Source of the DNA: Microvelia longipes
Lineage: Eukaryota > Arthropoda > Insecta > Hemiptera > Veliidae
NCBI GenBank assembly: GCA_018340805.1
Contig: JACMZG010000008.1
Location: forward strand, 30,641,847 to 30,705,846
Direction: 5' to 3'
DNA length: 64,000 bases
This document shows positions 58,388-64,000 of this stretch, piece after piece; positions within the stretch are counted from its first letter, which is position 1, and every line of letters starts with the position of its first letter. The notes under the pieces were generated by a model. That model was not told the origin of the DNA. It was given only the letters and a program-made list of their open reading frames with translations, and did not search any database. A program made the translations under genes and the position numbers.

Positions 58388-59011
58388 TATATTGTTTTTC
58401 TATTTATTTGGTGTATTTATTTATTAGCTTTTATTTATTATTTTTTCGTTTTGCAGCTTTTTATGTTTATTTTGTTTTGTTGTTAGGCACTGATGATGAA
58501 TTGCTAAGCTTGAAAATCGGCTCTGTCAATAAATATATACTAAGTGGAGTGACATCTTTCTTTTTTCCCTATTTGGGAACTCCACAACTCATCTTAATAT
58601 CATGATTGACTTAATGTTTCTTTAACAGGCACTGCCATGTTTATGTACTATGCCTCAATGGTTTTAATACGTAATGCTCATCAACAATCACAAAATTTCC
58701 CTCTGACTCAATATTATGGTAGCCATGATTATTATACATTAATTATTTTATCAGAGAATAATCCATCTCTTATTAGTGAATAAGATTTTGAAGAAATTAA
58801 TGCTTCTTTACACAAGGTTTAAAATATTTATTGACAGAGCCGACTTTCAAGCTTAGCAGTTCATCATCAGTGCCTACCAACAAAGTACCAAACAAAATAA
58901 ACATAAAAAGCTGCAAAACGAAAAAATAATACATAAAAGCTAATAAATAAATACACTAAATAAATAGATAAAAGATAAATAGGCATGAACTTAATAAATA
59001 AATATATTGTT
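58388..59011. mobile_element. Foldback element with hammerhead-like arms, second example
   Basis: Inverted arms of ~140 bp (about 58397-58538 and 58812-58965) enclose ~270 bp. Each arm has a T-rich outer part with TTTTGCAGCTTTTTATG, then AGGCACTGATGATGAA, a weak stem, GAAA and CAATAAATAT facing inwards. A 9-bp direct repeat TATATTGTT flanks it (58388-58396, 59003-59011), and ~35 bp beyond the right arm have no left counterpart. That is the same plan as the element at 26.8 kb. No coding sequence. A Penelope-like origin is inferred from architecture alone. Confidence 0.6.
58488..58527 (+). ncRNA. Hammerhead-like motif (left arm)
   Basis: CTGATGA (58490-58496), a 15-base intervening segment with at best a 2-3 bp stem, GAAA (58512-58515) and GTC (58525-58527) lie in the order required for a hammerhead. 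The inverted partner in the right arm is at about 58843-58876. The weak stem II argues against activity of this copy. Confidence 0.35.
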
Positions 59012-59086
59012 ATTATTCTAAATAGTTGTTTACTATTACTACGCCCAAAAAATAGCATATGCTACACGACAGGGAATGGTTTTTTT

Positions 59087-59144
59087 TACCTTGGCTCCTT
59101 TTACTGTCGAGCAAAGCAAGACAGTAAATATAGTCGCCACGGTA
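59087..59144. repeat. Two-part hairpin
   Basis: Inner perfect 9-bp arms TTTACTGTC (59100)/GACAGTAAA (to 59128) sit inside outer arms TACCTTGGC (59087)/GCCACGGTA (to 59144, one mismatch). Confidence 0.75.
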
Positions 59145-59444
59145 AAATAAGACCTCCTTTACAGTCTTGTAAGATGACTTACTATTTTAAATCAACCTTG
59201 ACTTGGAACACGTTACAAAATTATTTTATAATGATTTTCAAATGAACCGTCACTCGTAAGAATATGTTGTAAGGTTAATCTTCAATATTGTTTTAATTAA
59301 CGAAAGGATTGTAATGCTCTTTAGATGCTTGATTGTATACTTTGTATTTTAATGTGCTTAAAGGCTTGAAAAGAAAAACAAAGGAAAATACTTATAAAGA
59401 TATTTAACTGCTGATTAATAGGATTATTTATTAGAAGGAATTAA

Positions 59445-60200
59445 ATGAATAGAAGGTGAGTTGTGTTTATGGGGAGGTCGATAGAATCTGATTACAAGGA
59501 GATGACGAGGCAGTTTTATTATCATGTGTCTGCAGGGCGATGTCGATAGTGAAAGTATGCGATTAAAGGACCCAGGTGAGCGCTTGTCGCAAAGCCTGCA
59601 GTAATGTAATCCTTGCTATATCGCTACTTGGTTTCAGAGTCATCTATTTGTCACTGTTAAGGAGTTGTAAGAGCACGACATCTTTACACCGAGTATCTTC
59701 TTGCATAACGTTTCTTTCCTCTTGTTCGTTTTACTTTCTCCCCGTGCGTCTATAGGGGGTTCGCTTCCTTATACCACACAACTCTGAGTTGCGTAACCAA
59801 GGCTCGTAACAATCCTCAGCTAAGTCTCCCAGCATTCACTATCTTACTCAACTTCACCTGGCCACTGTCCGCTCCAACCCTTTAACACAAAGAATACAAG
59901 CAAAGCTCTATTTTAAATTTTATTGAAACTTCCGATATTTAATGAATACTATTTAATAAACACATAATGAATAATAAAATAAAAAGCGTGTTATGTGTCT
60001 TTCGGTCCATTATGGTATGCCTCGTGCGGGAACCACCACATCCAATATGCTCTAATAATTATTCAAAGTTAATGCAATCTATTTTAAACTGAAAGCATAG
60101 CCCCGGCTGCAAACCCCGCACCTCCGGTGCCGAAACCAAGTGCTTATACGTTCACGGTCACGAAGACATACCGTGGTCAATTCGTTAATACCATATTACT
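59445..60200 (+). other. GC-elevated gene-like island
   Basis: About 750 bp with clearly higher GC than the surroundings, several good splice signals and long open stretches. These include 59 codons without ATG on the plus strand at about 59706-59882 (contains SLYHTTLSCVTKARNNPQLS) and a GC-rich segment at 60085-60200 that is open in several frames on both strands. No single consistent gene model emerged, and the frames conflict. It may be an exon-bearing locus, a retrotransposon terminus or a CpG-type promoter. Confidence 0.3.
59536..59575 (+). CDS. Candidate 40-nt microexon
   Basis: A consensus acceptor (GTGTCTGCAG) and a consensus donor (CCAG-GTGAGC) bracket exactly 40 nt, open in one frame (GDVDSESMRLKDP). 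A strong upstream donor (GAAG-GTGAGT at 59456) and a downstream acceptor (TTGGTTTCAG, ending 59637) give 79- and 62-bp introns. Joining downstream adds ESSICHC and a stop. No open phase-compatible upstream exon was found. Confidence 0.28.
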
Positions 60201-60299
60201 CAACAAATAATACAAAAATCAAGAAAGTAATATTTCTCCATCAAAGCCTTGCTTTTAAAAAAGAGGTTCCAAAAAAGAAAATGACTCCGGCTCAAATTT

Positions 60300-60302
60300 A
60301 TA

Positions 60303-60397
<95 letters not shown>

Positions 60398-60412
60398 ATA
60401 TATATATATCTA
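60300..60412. repeat. (TA)n microsatellite
   Basis: About 110 bp of TA with a few TTAT interruptions. It accounts for the Tyr-Ile run in the plus-strand frame at 60140-60502. Confidence 0.95.
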
Positions 60413-60435
60413 CATACACATATATATACACATAC

Positions 60436-60540
60436 ATACGAAGGCGAAAAGGAAGTTAGAAGTTCCTCCTTATTCCCCCTTCCGCCTTCGTCATCCGAAT
60501 AACCTCATAAGCGTTAATTTCTAATAAGAAAACGCTGAAA
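60436..60540 (+). repeat. Hairpin and family C flank next to (TA)n
   Basis: ACGAAGGCG (60438) pairs with CGCCTTCGT (to ~60491). Then CTTCGTCATCCGAATAACCT and ATAAGCGTTAATTT match 43893-43990 inverted and, less well, 14203-14262. Confidence 0.45.
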
Positions 60541-63370
60541 ATAAGGCTGCACTTCTGTCAGAATTTTGAAGCACTATTTAAACTTGATTTAACTCATTGT
60601 TTGATAGTCTATAAGGAGGCATGATAAGTCAACTAAATTAAAAATAATAGTGACAGGATTCATACTAATCGAGTACGGTACACATTTGACTCATTATCTT
60701 GGATTTCCTATGCATATTTTCTATAAGTAAAGACACTATAAGTAAGGACACTTCGTTAAATCCCCCCGTTTATTTTCAAAATGTATAATTTTTGAAGACG
60801 TATAATTTTTTTAAACCACATTAGGCCTGCGCGCACTATAAGATGAAGCTATGCCCAGTTTCATTACGCCTTTAAATAAAGCGTTCTTGAGTTACTTGTG
60901 AGACGAGTTGGACCAATCTTATGGAATCTTAGATTTGGTAAAACATTTCAAAATAATAATTCAATTATTGTACAAAATTTGGGTAAAAACTTGTTTAAAA
61001 TACCCATTTTTAGAAGAAAAAAACAAATTTTTAGAATAAGGTAATGGTTAAAATAATTAAATTAATAATAAAAAGAGAATATATGGATATAAAACCCACA
61101 TCATCAAATTGTAAGTTCTGGGTATAGCAATTCTTGACAATAATATTTGCTCTAACGCTAAGGAAGCCGCAATCCATGCTAAGGTGATTTAAAAAAGGAC
61201 CTTTCCTGGTTTTAAATTAAAATGCTAATGAATATAAATTAACGATCTTAAAGTTGAAAATTTAAAGTAATAAAATGTAAAAAAGGATATAATTAGTAAG
61301 AAAAGGTTTTTAGAAGTTTCGAAAAAAGATTATAAGTGAGTTGATTGAAATAAAGAGTTATCCAGATTGATTTAAGTCGGGCTTACCTCTAAACCCTCGG
61401 GTCTGACCTTTACACATTGATTAAGCTAGGAGTCGGAAGGCGCTACAAAAAAAGCTTCTTTTAATTGAGGTAGCAGAAGCCGATACAAAGCCTTCTGTAT
61501 AAATTACTGAGACGCATTACATAAAAAAGCTTTAGCCGGGTTATTATTCGTTATATCTTCTAATTGAGGAGATGCAATAAAAGGAGGTTACGGGTAGGCT
61601 AGCAGGTTACACCGCTGGCATAATTCCTAGGTGAAGCCTCCTAGCTCCAGGGAGAAAGTGTTTGTTATTACACCTTGCATTACCTCACACTACCTAACTC
61701 CCCTGACATTCTTTTTTTTATTGAACATTTTTTGTTCTCTTCCTTAAAGATTGAGTTATTTGTTGTATAATTTTCTTTCATAGTAAATGACACTCCTTTT
61801 TAAAATGCTTGACCTGAGACTAGATGGTAGAGGGCCTGTTGGCCGCTGTAGTCAGTATAGAATCCATCTGTATCTAATTCAATGATTCATCTGAATACTA
61901 TTTTCAGAAAAACACAAAGAAGGAAGTGTCTAGTTGATACTTCCTATACCCCCTAGTTACCTAGACCCCGAGACATAGTTATTTTACCAGACGCCACCAT
62001 ATTAAACCTTATTAAAAGAAATCTATAGGATATTTGTTTCAACTAAAAGAATTCTATTCTTCTTCTTTTCAAAGCCCGTATATATTCCGTTTCATTCCGG
62101 TTTGTTTTTAAAATCATCAGTTATCGTTATGATGAGTTTTTAGCGAATTTTTATTAGAAAATGTCACTCGCGAGGCAGTTTGTAATTAATACTTTTCTTA
62201 CGACTTTATTGTTTTGATTTTGCGAAAAACCATTTTTTGAATCAAATATATTTCAGATGCAAATAAAATTGTATTTTTTCTAAAATACAAAAAACAACTG
62301 TAAGTTTACACGATTAATTCATTATAAACAATACAATAATTATAAAAATTCAACAAATTAGGTCCTAACTCAACTATTTGTCGGGCCTCCGTTGAGCCTG
62401 TTATTAATAATTGTTAAGTTAAACTGGTTAATACTTTTTTTCCGGTGGAATTTATTTCCAAGGCACTTAAACCTCTTATGTGGGTCCATCGCAATCTAAG
62501 AACGAAGCGTGCGGTGAATAATGATTATCATAGGTAAAATTATTTTCAAATATTTTAAGCTATTAATAAATATTTTGTTTCATTATTTATTGATTATTTA
62601 TTTTTCATAAATAAGGGAAGTAGTTGAGAGAGAACCTCGAATAAATGCATATTTAAGATGTTCTTATGATGGAAGAGCAACTAAAACATCTCAGAGTAGG
62701 CAATTCTGAACAATAACAAAGCGGGCTGAAACCAATCTATAGTGTTTTCTTTTCTTTAGAGTTAAAAGGACATTAGCGTGTCCAAAATTAGCTACTCCAC
62801 AGCGATCTCCGCCATCCATGAATGCGTAGAGTGCCATTCTTGCTATGCGTAGAGCAAAGAAGGACTTAATTATGTTTCTTCTCTTTAGTGCACTCTTTAA
62901 CACGGCTGTAAGTTCAAACTAGTTATTATTTCAAACAGTTTACCTTATCGGTACTACTATCATCTGTTTTTGGCAGCCTATTCTTATACCTATTCCAACT
63001 CGCAATGAAAAGTAATATAATGCCCTCCTAAAATTTATTTTAAAGGATTGACAAAGTTGATGGCATGATGTTTGACGCAACAAGTATGGAATTTGGCAAT
63101 ATTTAGCCTGACATTTGATTACATATTATTTGATTGAGGGTGTAGCATACCATAAAATATGAACTCTTCGTATTAAAATAGGAGGATTTAATAACCTAGC
63201 AGAAAGTTACTAGTTTCCATTGAAGACCAACAAGATGTCTACTGTTCTATATATTAGATTATTTGTACTTGTCGGCGTCAAAGGAATGAAACCTGATCCT
63301 TTCCAAAGCCAATCCATAAATTTTAGACTTAATTTGCGAGTGATTTCTTTCTTGCGCGAACACGTTTTAA
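60541..63370. other. Mostly AT-rich; slightly GC-richer patch at 61.4-61.7 kb
   Basis: No feature supported. The patch 61400-61690 (GGTCTGACCTTTACAC, CACCGCTGGCATAATTCC, CCTCCTAGCTCC) contains partial inverted and direct repeats. The minus-strand frame at 62691-62903 has a GC-richer middle (LYAFMDGGDRCGVANFG) but no other support. Confidence 0.35.
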
Positions 63371-63375
63371 CACTC

Positions 63376-63465
63376 GCAGCAACAATATGAAATGTCAGCG
63401 TAAAAGCAGCAACAATATGAAATGTCTACGTAAAAGCAGCAACAATATGAAATCTCTACGTAAAA
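63376..63465 (+). repeat. 30-bp tandem repeat, three copies
   Basis: GCAGCAACAATATGAAATGT followed by CTACGTAAAA recurs at 63376, 63406 and 63436 with one or two substitutions. Confidence 0.9.
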
Positions 63466-64000
63466 TAAATAAATTAAATAGGTAATGAATCAAATTGCTA
63501 TAGGGTGATATTGAAGAACATTATTTAAGGTTGTTATTCCTATTTAAGTAAGACTTTCCTATTCCTATGCTACCAACATAGATAATGCATTTCATGAAAT
63601 TTTCGTCAATTTAGTGTAATGTCCTTGAATACTTCACATAATCTCTACAATACTTGATTATAACTTTAACTGAATTCTAGATCATTTGTTATAACTTTAA
63701 CGGAAATTCGAAAACCAATTTTCAAGGAATTATTTAAGCAAGAAGGAAGAAAAAACTTATTGAGTTGTTATAAATGATAAAAAACAACACCATTGATGCT
63801 TATCCTGATGCAACGAGGCCTCATTTATGTTTAAAACAAGTTACAACAATAGAAGCCTCATTTAAATTTTCGAAGTAAAATTTATCCCTAACAAATTTGT
63901 GTTTTCGTTGAAAATAAAGTTTCGCGTAAGACTTAGCAAAGTTTTTACTTGTTAGGGAAAAAAGTTTAAAATACTCGATGATCTCAGAGCCATTTTTAGC
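63466..64000. other. AT-rich sequence to window end, nothing seen
   Basis: A TTATAACTTTAACTGAA-type 20-base direct repeat near 63658 and 63689 is the only structure noticed. Confidence 0.5.

Noticed and set aside
60040..60200. Minus-strand Gly/Ala-rich protein across two segments
   Set aside because: The implied intron would be only ~38 bp, and several other frames are equally open in this GC-rich stretch.

Overview
The window looks like a non-coding, repeat-dominated stretch of an invertebrate animal nuclear genome. It is roughly 70% A+T by eye and carries no long open reading frame. There are at least 14 long (TA)n arrays, tRNA-derived SINE-like repeats, hAT-type and mariner-type DNA-transposon remnants, Penelope-like foldback pieces, and splice-bounded exon-like segments. 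I cannot place it more precisely than Metazoa. A 737-base assembly gap (Ns) lies at 28181-28917.

Layout. 1-11 kb is mostly plain AT-rich sequence with a few small repeats, an 83-bp direct-repeat pair (4294/5161) and weak exon candidates. 11-17.9 kb is dense in (TA)n: a small hAT-like element with a TA core, and an inverted pair of a 200-bp repeat. 19.7-24.4 kb holds several copies of the most abundant repeat, called family A here (hairpin head, GCTTCGCTCG-type motifs, often a TGACGTCA box), plus two abutting perfect palindromes at 20.04-20.11 kb. 26.1-27.2 kb has a mariner-like deletion derivative and a foldback element. 30.3-31.3 kb is another family A copy. 34.6-35.5 kb contains the best gene candidate: four phase-consistent minus-strand exons encoding a small, possibly secreted protein. 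37.1-38.2 kb is a broken hAT transposase gene, followed by a hAT-like MITE (38.98 kb). 44-45.6 kb has a short ORF behind a TATA box, a striking GC-rich island of minihairpins and a 29-bp-arm hairpin. 49.4-51.0 kb is a tandem 152-bp repeat followed by a large palindrome built from tRNA-like SINE units. 52.5-53.2 kb is a nearly complete family A copy. 58.4-59.0 kb is a second foldback element. 59.45-60.2 kb is a GC-elevated, gene-like island with good splice signals.

The most interesting theme is structural. Two foldback elements (26.8-27.2 and 58.4-59.0 kb) share one architecture: inverted arms that each carry a CTGAYGA-stem-(G/T)AAA hairpin resembling a hammerhead-ribozyme core, a short one-sided tail, and flanking short direct repeats. 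Related single units occur at 35.5 kb and, degenerate, at 13.7, 17.7 and 20.9 kb. This resembles what is known of Penelope-like retroelement termini, but the details differ from a canonical hammerhead. A second theme is the repeated use of hairpins closed by GNA triloops (GCGAAGC and related), both in the 45.2-kb island and in family A.

All functional readings here are by eye. No homology search, folding or composition program was run.
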